Shown here one piece after another: positions 9,644 through 20,619 of a stretch of 64,000 nucleotides of DNA (the first letter of the stretch is position 1; each line of letters starts with the position of its first letter). This DNA comes from Sambucus nigra (Eukaryota; Streptophyta; Magnoliopsida; Dipsacales; Adoxaceae). The position numbers were made by a program, and so were the translations under genes. Where the stretch lies: the NCBI GenBank assembly GCA_949130495.1, contig OX422211.1, positions 633,487,217-633,551,216 on the forward strand, given 5' to 3'. The notes beneath the pieces were generated by a model. It was not told where the DNA came from. It ran no database searches and worked only from the letters and a program-made list of their open reading frames with translations.

Positions 9644-11464
9644 TCACCAATAGTCTCTACAAGAACAAGTTCCATTTTTAAAATGGTGGAACTGATTCCT
9701 ATCCCTAACAGCAATGTTTCGCTCGTAGATCATCGAAATTAATTTTGTGTACGCATGACAATCACTGCACATTTTCATGTTCCTAACTATCCTTACTGGA
9801 GACCCCTGTGATGTATGTATAAGTGCAAAGGCAATAGCCAACTTCTGGCTATGACTGTTCAATCTCTTTCTCTTCTCTTCTTCATCGACATCAAACAACA
9901 CCTGTGATGTGTCTGGCGAATAACCCTCAAATTTCAACTGCCACCCCATCTGGTGAAGCATCTCGTAAACACCATCACATTGTGGGACCCTCATGTCTTG
10001 AGAGGCAAACTTGTAGACCTTCCTCTTCACCTCGACGAAGCAGAAACCGGGAGTTTGAACCAATCTCTTTCGGGCCATTTCGGTTCGGGTAGTCGCCACG
10101 TCATCCCATCTTTGAGCTTTTGCATACATATTTGATAACATCAAGTAATCACCAACACCTTTCGAATCTAATGCCAGTAAATTTCTAGATGCATTCTCTC
10201 CTAATTCCACCTTATGATAAACTCTACAAGCACTGAGAAGACTGCGCCATATGACATCGTTGGGCTCCATTGGCATGTTCTTGATAAGCGCGAGCGCTTC
10301 ATTAAGCATCCCAGCTCGACCCATGAGATCAACCAAACACCCGTAATGTTGAATCGTCGGTTCAATATCATGCTCGGATTTCATCCTATCGAAGAATTGG
10401 AGACCTTCTTTGACAAGGCCGGCGTGACTACAAGCGGTCAACACGCCCACGTAGACCACATCGTCTGGTTCCAACCCATCTTCGACCATTTTCGAAAATG
10501 CCCTTAAGGCTTCGAGCCCTTGTCCGTGCAAGGCGAGCCCCGAGATAATTACACTGTAGGACAATTGGTTCTTCTTGGTCATTCTTTGAAAGAGAGACAA
10601 CCCTTTTTCCAAATATCCACATTTTACATACATGTCTATAAGGGAAGTCTCAACTATCACATTGAGGCCACTCATGTTCCTCAATAAGAACCCATGTATG
10701 CCCCTCCCCAAATCAAGGGCACCCAAATGGGTACAAGCAGAGAGCACACTAACCAAAACACTCTCCTCAGCCCTACAATGTCCCTCATTACTCATCTCCC
10801 CAAAAAGGCCAAGGCACTCACTCCACATGCCCATGCTAGCATGAGCTGAAATAAGTGCACTCCAAGAAGCAATAGTCTTTTCACCCATTTGCTCAAAAAC
10901 AGCACAAGAATGCCTGATCTCCCCACACTTCCCATACATGTTGATCAAACTATTGTTCACAAACACATCATCTTCAAATCCAAGCTTGAATATATGCCCA
11001 TGAATCTGCACTCCTTCCTTAATACCCCGCAGACGCGTGCATGCCTTGAGAAGAATCGGGTATGTGAAATTATCAGGTTCAATACCCCTCTCAAACATCT
11101 CATCATACATGTGAATGGCTTCTTCTAAATTCATATTTTTCACATATCCTCTAATCATGGCGTTGAACTCGAACGAACCAGGATCGTCGATTTGGTCGAA
11201 AATTGAGCATGCATACTCCATGCTGCCCCAATCTGATAGGGCACAAGTGGAAACAAGATTACTTGAGCAAAAAGGGCTCCAAAGCAAGCCCAACTTCAGG
11301 ATTTGGCAATGGGCTTGCTTGAATTCTTCTATATTCTTGCCTTTCTTTAATAAAGAGATGCATTCTTGTTCTCTGAATCCCAAACTGATCAATTCTGGGC
11401 TTTGTGGGTGATTTTCTTTGGGTATCAACAATTGGATTTGATGGAGGATTGATGTCCTCACCAT
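9644..11464 (-). CDS. DYW-class pentatricopeptide repeat protein (At1g31920-like)
   Basis: 606 codons, intronless. The open frame reaches 11494, but its first codon there is TTG. The first ATG (11462-11464, MVRTSIL) gives 606 residues, the length I recall for Arabidopsis At1g31920, and its N-terminus looks alike. PLS-type PPR repeats fill roughly residues 85-460 (MIRGYVK, NSLINMYGKCG, TSLIDMYVKCG, VLTACSHAGLVKEG, LVDLMGRAGMLNEAL). An E/E+ region follows with the PG-box-like TPGFCFVEVK, then the DYW domain ending CSCRDYW. Such proteins act in organelles, usually in C-to-U editing. The deaminase zinc motif is altered: HSQ replaces HSE at 538-540, while CSDC at 566-569 is kept. The catalytic Glu is therefore missing, so RNA binding without self-editing is likely. 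No organelle transit peptide could be judged by eye. It converges on PMK across the LINE. Confidence 0.93.
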   Translation of the reverse strand: MVRTSILHQIQLLIPKENHPQSPELISLGFREQECISLLKKGKNIEEFKQAHCQILKLGLLWSPFCSSNLVSTCALSDWGSMEYACSIFDQIDDPGSFEFNAMIRGYVKNMNLEEAIHMYDEMFERGIEPDNFTYPILLKACTRLRGIKEGVQIHGHIFKLGFEDDVFVNNSLINMYGKCGEIRHSCAVFEQMGEKTIASWSALISAHASMGMWSECLGLFGEMSNEGHCRAEESVLVSVLSACTHLGALDLGRGIHGFLLRNMSGLNVIVETSLIDMYVKCGYLEKGLSLFQRMTKKNQLSYSVIISGLALHGQGLEALRAFSKMVEDGLEPDDVVYVGVLTACSHAGLVKEGLQFFDRMKSEHDIEPTIQHYGCLVDLMGRAGMLNEALALIKNMPMEPNDVIWRSLLSACRVYHKVELGENASRNLLALDSKGVGDYLMLSNMYAKAQRWDDVATTRTEMARKRLVQTPGFCFVEVKRKVYKFASQDMRVPQCDGVYEMLHQMGWQLKFEGYSPDTSQVLFDVDEEEKRKRLNSHSQKLAIAFALIHTSQGSPVRIVRNMKMCSDCHAYTKLISMIYERNIAVRDRNQFHHFKNGTCSCRDYW

Positions 11465-12028
11465 TATTCTCTCACCTAAATCATGATATTTCAATCTAGA
11501 ATTTCTAACACATTAGTGATCATGCTCATACAGAAAGGCATGCCAATATATTAAAAAAAACAAAAATTATTTATACTTGATGTGACAATAAACTTGAAGC
11601 TAAATTGAATATAGAGGAGAGAAAAAGTGAGACAACTGGACCAGTAAAGCAAGTTTGATGAGCTTTGATGAATTAAAGAGAAGGGTATAGCTCAATCTGG
11701 AAGAAAAATGATCAGAATTTGAAGTTTGATAATTGAGTGTTGTGGAAAAATGTAGGCTTTTTTCTATTCTTACATGGTTTGAAATTTTTCCTGTGAAGGG
11801 TAATGAAGGAAATTTTCTTTGGAAAATTGGTTATTGGGTTGAGTCTCATCCTTGAGATTTAGGGGATGAATTACAGCCAGAGGAAACGTGCCAGGTTATG
11901 GGACATGTAGATTCTATTGGATAGGATAATGTTTTGGGAAAGTTGGCTATACTAGATACGTTAAAAAACAGAAAATTTTTAGTTGCCTCGCTTGTACAAG
12001 TTAAAAAGTCTACATGACCATTAAATTT
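11465..12028 (-). promoter_or_regulatory. 5' flank of the PPR gene
   Basis: About 560 bp between the PPR start and the first upstream MITE. It is AT-rich with no ORF and must contain the leader and core promoter on the minus strand. I cannot point to a single convincing TATA box among several A/T runs. Confidence 0.35.
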
Positions 12029-12278
12029 AGGGCTTTGTAAATTTAGGACCTATTGTAATATGCATTTTGAAAATAGGACAACAAATATTTTATTTATGGT
12101 TTTAGTTCCTACTTTTGAATAAAGCCGCTGGCGCGGATCCATATTCATAAAACGTTGACCAATCACAACATGCCACGTGTCCCTTTATTTTGAAAATAGG
12201 GACTAAAAATGAAAACAAAATATTTGTTGTCCTATATCCATAATCAACATTATTTTAAGTCCTAAAATTACATAATCT
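12029..12278. mobile_element. Mutator-like foldback MITE
   Basis: The element is 250 bp with long imperfect terminal inverted repeats (about 75 bp). The left arm begins AGGGCTTTGTAAATTTAGGA. The right arm read inward begins AGATTATGTAATTTTAGGA. Both arms share the block AGGACAACAAATATTTT. It is flanked by a perfect 9-bp duplication ATTAAATTT (12020-12028 and 12279-12287), as for Mutator elements. The unpaired centre holds TTGACC and GCCACGTGTC, a G-box/ABRE-like core. It lies about 570-810 bp upstream of the PPR start codon. Confidence 0.8.
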
Positions 12279-12329
12279 ATTAAATTTATAATACAAATTT
12301 TTTTCAGTTACCTCTCATATGATAGTCAT

Positions 12330-12959
12330 CTAAGAAGCACAAATGCGGGTGCAAAATGCGGATGCGACTTGGTGCATGGGGCGATTCGAAAATTCTCGGC
12401 AAAATAAGATGCGGGTGCGGTAAGAAAAAAATATAATATATTATTCCTTAATTGATATAGATAGATATTAATCGTAGAAACAATTTGTCAATCACCAATT
12501 AAAGTAACAATTGGAAAAGCTAACTAAAAAAGGCACTAATAAAGAAGTAAGCTATAAAGATAAGACCTAATAAAATAAGTATTAGAAGCTTTGAATTGTT
12601 CAAGAAAACTAACGAAGCAAGCTAGACAAGCCAACAAAGTAAGATAAGTTTTGAATCATTTCCAAAAAGTTACAAATGAATCATAATACACACACACATC
12701 TAATTTTAAAAATGTTTAGTTTATAAATTCAAACACTTCACTTTTTTAATTGAAAAAAAATGACCTCAATTTTACATAATTATCAATTTCAGCAAAAAAA
12801 CGAATCTCGAATGAATCCTCACCGAATTGAAATTTCAGATTTAATTATTTTTTCTCTATTCTTTTTGGGTGAGAATCGGGATGAATCGGGGCCGCACCCA
12901 CACCCAACTCGAATATGATTCAGACTCGAGACCATTTTCAAAAAATCGGTGCTTCATAG
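12330..12959. mobile_element. Non-autonomous hAT-like element
   Basis: The element is 630 bp and non-coding. The ends are CTAAGAAGCAC on the left and, read inward from the right, CTATGAAGCAC (10 of 11 match). They are flanked by the 8-bp duplication ATAGTCAT (12322-12329 and 12960-12967), the hAT hallmark. Sub-terminal blocks are also roughly inverted: GCGGGTGC-rich on the left, GCACCCACACCC-rich on the right. Nothing like a transposase is present. Confidence 0.72.
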
Positions 12960-13318
12960 ATAGTCATATGGCCCTTTTTCAAAAAATGCATACCGACCAA
13001 CCTTCAGGTTATATTCTGTCAGGGTGTGTTTGATTGATTTACTTGAAAAATAAATTTATTGAAGATCATTAATGAAATTATGCGCCTTCAAACACAACAA
13101 AAAGTTAAAATAATCTGAGAATTTGGCTATTTACCATGAAAAATATGTGCCTTGATTTTGTTGGACCTCCTTTTAACTTAAAATAGCCTTTGAGAGATTG
13201 ATATTATCAAAAAAGTGATTTTTCTTAAGCTACTAATTCTTAACACAGTAGTTAACAAGGATACGTACATGACACAAAATTATCAAGTTTGAGTTTAAAT
13301 TTAATATGTTTAAGTTAT

Positions 13319-13490
13319 GAGTAATGCTATGAGTACCAAATAAATTCCGCAAATTATCCACCAAATGAGCTCACATAACAATAAAGTATTATACGCTGTC
13401 ATTATTACACTGCAATGTACAACATTTATTGCAATGCCACATCATTTGGAGGATAATTTGGAGATATTTTTGGTACTCATATCATTATTC
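13319..13490. mobile_element. Mutator-like MITE, 172 bp
   Basis: The terminal inverted repeats are GAGTAATGCTATGAGTACC on the left and GAATAATGATATGAGTACC inward from the right. Pairing continues through a (CA)AATTATCC(A/T)CCAAATGA block. It is flanked by a perfect 9-bp duplication TTAAGTTAT (13310-13318 and 13491-13499). The small ORF inside is not a gene. Confidence 0.85.
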
Positions 13491-13799
13491 TTAAGTTATT
13501 TATGGGTTGCTCACTATGCACATTACACAAATGGATATACGAATCCGCTTATACACATCAGGAGCCCACTTAAAGATATGAATATATGTCTTTATAGACA
13601 GCACAAACCCAATAGACTTGAACCAACTATACACTATTAATTAGTTAGGTATGGATCAAGCCAATTTGACATGACATGAAATAAAACTTGCACGACACAA
13701 CCCATTGGTAGTTCTATTTTTCTCTTTCGCTTGAGGAGGAAAAATAGTCATGTATACCCTTGGTAATAGCGCTTTGTAAGGTCATCATATAAAAAACCC

Positions 13800-13930
13800 A
13801 CTAGGGCTAGACTTGTGGCTAGGGCTCTCACCCACATGTAAGAGATTGAGGGTTCGATTCCTCCCCCCTCCCCCCCCCCCCACCCCCCCCCCCCCACCCA
13901 CACACACAAAAAAAAAGAAGAAGAAGAAGT
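13800..13930 (+). mobile_element. Probable tRNA-derived SINE
   Basis: An A-box-like GTGGCTAGGGC at 13815-13825 and a perfect B box GGTTCGATTCC at 13851-13861 are spaced as in an internal RNA polymerase III promoter. An unusual C-rich run, (CA)n, poly(A) and (AAG)n tail follows to about 13930. The head resembles common plant SINE heads. No clear target-site duplication was found, and the tRNA-like part lacks a full cloverleaf, so a functional tRNA is excluded. Confidence 0.5.
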
Positions 13931-14832
13931 AAGCATCAACATTATTTCTTCAACACTGCACCATTGCATGAAACCAAATAAAAAATATGCATAGAATGTT
14001 GTTAGGAAATACTTTCTACATGCCATTAACATCATTCTTAGTTAAGCATAATAATTACCAAAATGTCCCAAGGAGAACTAAATGCCAATGTTAGAGTTAC
14101 AAGTGAAAAAACATTATCAATCACATGTAATGCAATTGAGATATGCTATTTATCTCAATGTTTTTCTCATAAGTCATAAATGCATGCAAATTATCAACAT
14201 ATATTAGTCATGGGAGAGAGATAAAGGTGAAGCTATTGACATTCCATTTTCGTAATCTAATACCATCTCTAGAGCGGGTATTAAATCCTTGAGTAATATG
14301 GTATTTTTACATTCTACACATTGATATTAGCAACACCAACACTACAGAGTCTTGAAAAATAAGATTTGTTTAAAAAAATGACAAATTTGAGGCTACTATG
14401 CTACACCAGGTGGGGCATATGTGACCTCCGCATGGAAAACCAACTGTCGCGAAAGAGTAGTTGGAATGCTAAGCCATCAACGACTAAATTAAGCATATTA
14501 TTCTACCACACGTTGTCAAGTACCACCACACATTTTCACCCATTTATTATCTCTTTAGACAATGAGTGATTACTTTTACGTTGTTTTCAGAGGCAATCAT
14601 CCCGAAATTTACAAAAACCTTCCCGACGTTATTTAGTAGACGGATGGGGTCCACCGGATATATCATTTGAATATTCAACACTAGTAAGGAAGCATGATCG
14701 ACGTACATGATGTTTGTGATTGATGTAAGTGTTCTAATGCTGAGTTAAGCCCAACTATCTACTACATTGTGGAGGTAATGAACAAGGAAGAGACAACTCT
14801 AGTACCAACTCCCGCTAAATACATATCACTAC
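13931..14832. other. No gene seen
   Basis: AT-rich sequence between the SINE-like element and the gypsy LTR. ORFs are short and have no family resemblance. Confidence 0.4.
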
Positions 14833-16477
14833 TGTAATGACCCTAAAAATAATACGTATCAGGTTCCCTAGTAATTCCTATATATATCAACCCTTGGCAC
14901 ACTTTCCAAAGCTACTAGAAACCTTATTCCCAAATTCAGAGAGACAAAGTGAGATTTTGAGACATAAGGGAGGTGCTACTGGAGAGGGGGTCGTGGACAT
15001 TTACTGTTCACCGGAGAAGTGTTTTAGAGGATGTGGAAGGTAACTATTTATAGGAGAAGCTTTTGAGGGAGGTGGAGGACGACTGTTCATCGGAGTAAAA
15101 TCTATTAAGGGACCTATTCTGTTCCTCTTCTTCCTTGATTAAAACTCCAGTTTTCTATTGAATGAGATGAGCCCTTGTATATTTTATGGGTTAGTCCATG
15201 GATTTTTACTATTTATATAACTTTCTTGGGTCTATAGGCCATAGAAGGCTGCTGATCATTAAGCTTTTAGGGGCCACAGAGTATTATTGTTCATATTAAT
15301 TCAGGTATTTAGTAATTTTCTCTTAGGTTTATTGATTTGGAGATTTTGAGTTAGAGGGTAGGAGTTCTTGGGAATGTTCTTAGTGATGTTATAGGATTTT
15401 ATCTGTGATATTTAAGGAATCGAGTTATGAGATAATTAGAGTTTAAAACTAATGTTTTACTAAGATACCCTTGTTATTTTCTCATCAAGAGTTCTAACTC
15501 CTTCCTTCAGGCTGCGGACTTTCGCGATAGTATAAGAATGTGCCTGAGTTTAGATGGAACTCAATGCTGAGGACACGTCACTATTTGGCTAGGCCTGGGT
15601 GTCATTGTCTATTTGAGGGCCTCCTTCTTAGCGATTGAGGTCAATACGACCATTCTTAGGGAGACTGAGCCCATGACTAACTATGGGGATTATACCACGA
15701 CAGGGCTTGACTAAGGTGTGGCACAAATATTCCATCATGGTTTAGGTAGGAGGGGAGGTCACGACCTGTGATATGACTAAATTAAGGATACCTATAATAA
15801 GGCCATGGAGTATGAGTTGTCTAAGGTCATAAAATAAAGGCCGTGGACTAGAGGGCGAACCATAGGAGATTGAGTCATGGGAGAAGCCAATGTGAACTAA
15901 GGGAGATTGAACCTTGGTAGGAGTCGATGGGTGGTGGACTAAAGGATAATGAGCCTTAGGTCATTAGGGTAATCTGAGGGGTTGGGAAAATTATACTCTT
16001 TTGTTCCTATTTGCTTATATTATACTCTTTTGATTATTATATCATTGATTTTCCAATACTCTGTTAGTATATCTTTATTTGCTAGTACTAATATTAATAG
16101 GTGGATTGAGGACTTTGATTTAACCCGTACTGTACTATTTGAGCTCATCCTTTCTATATTCCTCGATCCTTGTGGATAGGAGACGCAGAGGATATAGAGG
16201 TCACGGAGGATAGGTAGATAATTTTGAAGATTTTATAGAGATATCACTCTTAGTTGTAATTATCTAACTTTTAGTTTATACTTAAGTCATGCGTGGAGAA
16301 AGTGTATTAGGATATGTAATGGAATTAGTATGTGATCAGTGATTTCCAATTATTATATTTTGTGATGCTGTTTAATGTAGAAACTCTGATGATAGGGACG
16401 AAACCTGTATATAGGTCGCGTTGTGTATGTTTTCGTATTAATTAAATTTAAAGTTTTCCATGAGAGAATAAGTGACA
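14833..16477 (+). repeat. 5' LTR of the outer gypsy element
   Basis: Starts TGTAATGACCC, a start typical of plant chromovirus LTRs, and probably ends GTGACA at 16472-16477. A degenerate Met-type PBS-like CGGTATTTACTTAGAG follows at about 16482. Gag starts at about 16551, so the LTR end is well constrained. The sequence has repeats of CTGTTCACCGGAG type near 15005-15095. No second LTR exists in the window to confirm the ends. Confidence 0.55.
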
Positions 16478-16550
16478 CTAACGGTATTTACTTAGAGAAA
16501 TAGTAACAAGAATATAGACTTATATGTGTGTGATTATTTTCAGGAAGGTT

Positions 16551-17077
16551 ATGGCAAGAGGTAATCGAAGAGCCAATGGTGCCATGAACAACGTGGTCGC
16601 GGAACCAATGGAAAAAATAGTGGTGGGGTTCACGAAATCCCTAGCTAGGGCCATGGCTACAAGGGTAGTCGAACAAAGGCATGTGGGATGCACCATTGAA
16701 CATTATAAGAAATTAGGATGGGAGGATTTTAAGGGAGAGGCTGACCCTTTGAAGGTCAATGCCTGGATTTGAAAGATGGAGAAGATTTTGGTAATTTTGA
16801 ATTGTATTGAGGATCAAAATGTGTCCTTTGCCTCCTTCATGTTTGAGGCCGAGGCGAGTCATTGGTGGTATATAATCAAGTTGACCTAAATGGGAGGAAA
16901 TGCCGTGACTATGTGCTGGGAAAAATTCAAAGCATTCTTTTTGGAGAAGTACTTTCCGATCGCGGCTAAAGATAAGCTAGAGGTAGAACTTATGGATTTA
17001 ACTCAAGGAACCATGTCCGTGGCCCAATATAAAACCAAGTTTACAAAGTTGTCACATTTTCCCTTATCTTCTTAACA
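16551..17077 (+). pseudogene. Outer gypsy gag (retrotrans_gag), broken
   Basis: Starts MARGNRRANGAMNNVV in the frame from 16524. It continues after a stop at about 16770 with a KMEKILVILNCIEDQNV stretch and an EASHWWY motif, and after another stop with WEKFKAFFLEKYFP...AKDKLEVELMDLTQGTMSV and AQYKTKFTKLSHF. This is the retrotrans_gag domain that forms the capsid. At least two in-frame stops are present, and the end is damaged by a stop at about 17075. Confidence 0.85.
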
Positions 17078-17342
17078 CTTAGGAGAACAAGGCTAAGAAT
17101 TTTAAGAGGGGCTTGAAGCGAGGGCTCCATAGCAGGGCGGTGGAACTAAGGCTAAGAACTTAGGCAAAACTGACCGAGCTTGCCTAAATCATGGATTTTT
17201 TTTTAGGGGGGTTAAAGGAAAAAGGGATAAAAGAGAAAAGGCATAGAAGATGGAACAAATAAGGAAGATAAGCTACAACAGTAAGCGCAAAAGCCGCATA
17301 CTAATCAAGGGACTGCTTAAGGGAAGGTTAACACCACGGCTA

Positions 17343-17446
17343 TTGTGTGTTTTAAATGCGATACAAAAGGGCATGTTGCTAAGGATTGGCCACTAGGAAT
17401 GATATGTTACCACTGTGGAAAGCCAGGTCATAAGGTCGAAGACTAA
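17343..17446 (+). pseudogene. Outer gypsy gag zinc knuckles, both damaged
   Basis: Two CCHC-type knuckles are recognisable: CFKCDTKGHVAKDW at about 17346 and CYHCGKPGHKVED followed by a stop at about 17405. In both, the final Cys is lost (Trp in the first, missing before the stop in the second). The nucleic-acid-binding end of gag is therefore dead in this copy. Confidence 0.75.
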
Positions 17447-17449
17447 ATA

Positions 17450-18017
17450 TTGCCAAACAAGGATGCTGAGAAGTCGTGGGCTCCTGCCAGAGTCATTTCC
17501 CTCAATGCCGAGGATGCTAAGCAAGATGAGGACATGATAACATGTACTATTACTATTAATGACATAAATGCTTATGTACTTTTTTTATTCTGGGGCCACC
17601 CACTCCTTTGTATCCACCACTTTTTAATGAAAATTTAAGATGAGGCCGCATACCTTAAACCCATCATTAGTAATTGATACCCCGATAGGAACTTCATCAG
17701 AAGATGCAGTTATATATAGGGATTATGCTGCAAAAATAGGGCGTCTGAATTTTGGAGTTAGTTTAATTTTCTTATAAATGGAAGGATTCAACGTGATCTT
17801 AGGCATGGATTGGTTAACAAACTTTTCTAGAATAAATTGTGTTAGTAAGGAGATTACCTTATGTAGACCTCGAAAGGCTGAGATGAGTTTTAGGGGAACT
17901 AAACCTAGTAGAAAACCTTTTTTAGTATCAACTCTAAGGGCTCAAAATATGTTGAAGGGTGGATGCTGCAGATACCTAGCCTATGTGAAAGATCTTGAGA
18001 AATATGCAATAAGGTAA
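17450..18017 (+). pseudogene. Outer gypsy aspartic protease region
   Basis: Near 17585 a different frame reads SGATHSFVST, which follows the active-site Asp of a retropepsin DSGATHSFV motif. The Asp itself is destroyed by an indel in a T-run. Further on (17778-17830) EGFNVILGMDWLTNF is the conserved protease C-terminal motif. The reading frame changes at least twice. Confidence 0.75.
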
Positions 18018-18079
18018 AAGATGTTCCTATAACCGCAAAATTTGACGATGTTTTTCGAGAGGAATTACCAGTATTACCA

Positions 18080-18605
18080 TTGAATAGAGAAAGTAAGCTT
18101 ACCATTGACCTTGTGACTGAGGTCGTGACCAATTCAAAGGAACCTTATAGGATGGCTCCCACAGAATTACATGAGTTGAAGGAACCTCTAGAGGATTTAT
18201 TAGGCCGTGGCTTTATAAGGCCTAGCACTTCCCCTTGGGGTTCCCCGGTGATTTTTGTTAAGAATAAGGGTGGGTCTATGATGATGTGCATAGATGATAG
18301 GTAATTGAATAAAATGATAGTAAAGAATAAGTATCATTTGCCTAAGATTATATGATCTATTTGACCAACTGAAAGATGCTAGACATTTCTTTAAAATTGA
18401 TTTGAGGTCTAGTAATCACCAACTTAAGATAAAGGATGGGGACATTCACAAGACAACCCTTAGAACTAGGTATGTTCATTATGAGCTTGTGGTAATGCAT
18501 TTTGGGTTAACAAATGCCCCGACTTCTTTTATGAATTTGATGAATAGGGTGTTTAAGCCCTTCCTAGAAAAATTTGTGATTGTCTTCATTGATGATATAC
18601 TAATC
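18080..18605 (+). pseudogene. Outer gypsy reverse transcriptase, N-terminal half
   Basis: Motifs are YRMAPTELHELKEPLEDLLG, RGFIRPSTSPWGSPVIFVKN, a CIDDR (normally CIDYR) followed by a stop and LNKM, then [42 protein letters not shown] and VFKPF...[11 protein letters not shown]. The IDDI box carries the catalytic Asp pair. The protein is cut two bases after ATACTAATC by the 25-kb insertion and resumes at 43867. Confidence 0.88.
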
Positions 18606-20340
18606 TGTTGGCCAGGAAATATACCCAAGAGGCCTCCGGAGGGGGGGGGGGGGGGGGGGGATGAATTGGGTATACGGGATTAATGACAATTTTAGTAACT
18701 TTCTTAACTAGATTGTAATGATTAATTATAATATGATAGATCTACTTAGAAGTATGCAATTAATCAATAATAAAAATGTGCAGTTAAGAGAGAGAGAATA
18801 TTGAGACTTAGCAAATCGAGATTTTAACGTGGTTCAGCCTCTACTTGCGTCCACACTTGATATGGTATTCGAGAACTTCACTATCTCCGGTTCACTTATG
18901 GTGGAACCAACACCTCAAAAGGATCCCTATCTTGCAAGCCAAAACCAACAAGATGTTAAACTCACACTTACCTAAGCGATACCCACGCAATAGCCTAATG
19001 TTTGTAAATGCCTTGACTATCCGTAATGACGACACTACCGACCGAGAAGATACAATGAAGTATAACCGTTCTTGATAAGAATAAAATTTATTAACCAAAA
19101 GTAAAGCAAAGATGCTTCACAAAAACAATTGAGTAATCAGTTTACTTTCTCTCTCCAAAAAGACAAGTAAACATGTATCATTCGTATATAGCTCAAATAG
19201 TATTTGGGTATGGCTTTAGCACAAGTGGGTATCGGGATCAAAACTTTGCAAAAGAGTGTTTGGGATTGAAAATTTTGGTTCAAGTGGGTTTTCTTGAATC
19301 TTTTAAGTTTGGTGGCTTAAAACTCTCAAATGGGTTTTCTTGATTTCACTCTCGAAACTCAAGGAATGGGATGATATAAACTTTGGATGATGCGACTTTG
19401 CTTGAGAGGGTTGTGTTTATAGTTTGTTTTTTTGGAATGGTTATGGAGGGTTCTATTTATAGGGTTCGGATGAGGTAGGGCTCACCCAAAATGGGAAGAA
19501 AGTTTGGTAGATAGTTGGGAAAGGATAGAGTTTTAGGATAAGAGTTTGGAGGATTATAGAAAAGTATAAGTTTTCAAATATGACACTTCTAGTCAATTGA
19601 AGGTGGACTTTTAGTCGACTAAAACTTATTCAGTTGGATTGTTTCAAAGTTTGAATTGGCTGAAACATAGTTTAGCTAGCTAATATTTTTCCTGGGACTT
19701 TTAATCGAGTAAACCTCAAGTTAAGTCAACTAAAACTCTTGGGTTTTTGTCAAAAGGTTGTTTGGTTTGGGTCCAAGCTTTGGGAAAGGTTTAGGTTGTT
19801 CAAGGGAGGGCTTAGGTGAGTAATTTTGAGGTTATACATGTTAGAACAAGTTACTTTACTTTTATAAAATGGTTCCTAAAGTATCACAAAATAAAGTAAT
19901 ATGTGTCAGGGATTTTGAACATTTCTTTGACTTGTTTGAAACATCATTTTGTGGGCTTGATTGACTTTTTTGATGTAGTTCTTACTTAAATAGGATCATT
20001 ATAGGTTGTGGGATGTGTTGGCACAAGCTTCTTTGACCTGGTTGGTATTTGAACATTTTATGAGTCTTTTAATCAATGGTTTGATGCAAGCTTTAAGTAA
20101 ATCTAGTGATCTTTATTGTCTCTGGTTCATGGTCTTCATTATCTTGGTTGCGGGCTTTATTGTATTGCATTGTATGATTGCATGTTTGCTTGGATAAAGT
20201 GTTCTTAGTTACATATCTCATAATATGTTGAGTTCTTTTTTTGTATCTCAAGTACATTAGGGAAAAAATAATGAAGTATGTTCTTATATCAATTATGTTG
20301 TCATCAAGCAAAATTCTTTTAAATAGATATTGGTTTCATA
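18606..20340 (-). repeat. Sirevirus-like LTR copy A
   Basis: Full-length LTR (1735 bp) at the left edge of the block, i.e. the 3' LTR side on minus. It has a run of 20 G at 18641-18660. A cluster of short palindromes includes AGTCGACT at 19613-19620 and TAGCTAGCTA near 19672. It ends TATTGGTTTCATA. Confidence 0.8.
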
Positions 20341-20619
20341 TATCTTATAATGTATTGAGTTCTTATTTTTCTTTTCGATACTCAATCTATCTAAATATGG
20401 AATTTTTTATCGCCAATTAGTTTTCAATCAAAATAATCAAGATATTGAATCATGTGCATCGTTCTAGACTTTCAAAGTTTTAAAATATTCTCTTGAAGAT
20501 ATGGGAATGTCATTTATTTTCAAAAATATTTGTGAGAGTGTTGCCATTGATTTGGTGATCTTTCTACTTAAAATACACTTTTCAAAATAAGTATTTATAA
20601 TCTAGGCCCTGGTTCCTAT
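20341..20619 (-). other. 280-bp internal segment with degenerate primer site
   Basis: Non-coding segment joining LTR A to LTR B. Its right end, CCTGGTTCCTATTATTGG, is a mutated form of the Met primer-site complement seen intact at 26947-26960. The left end, TATCTTATAATGTATTGAG, resembles a block inside the LTR itself. A close copy lies at 26681-26960. Confidence 0.65.

Noticed and set aside
13020..13110. Possible MITE with GGGTGTGTTTGATT end
   Set aside because: The start resembles common MITE ends, but no matching inverted end or duplication could be placed.
13815..13861. Possible tRNA gene
   Set aside because: A and B boxes are present but no acceptor stem or anticodon arm can be drawn. 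A SINE head is more likely.
13748..14035. Minus ORF of 95 codons with Gly-rich patch
   Set aside because: The Gly-rich part is produced by the poly-C/CA run of the SINE-like element.
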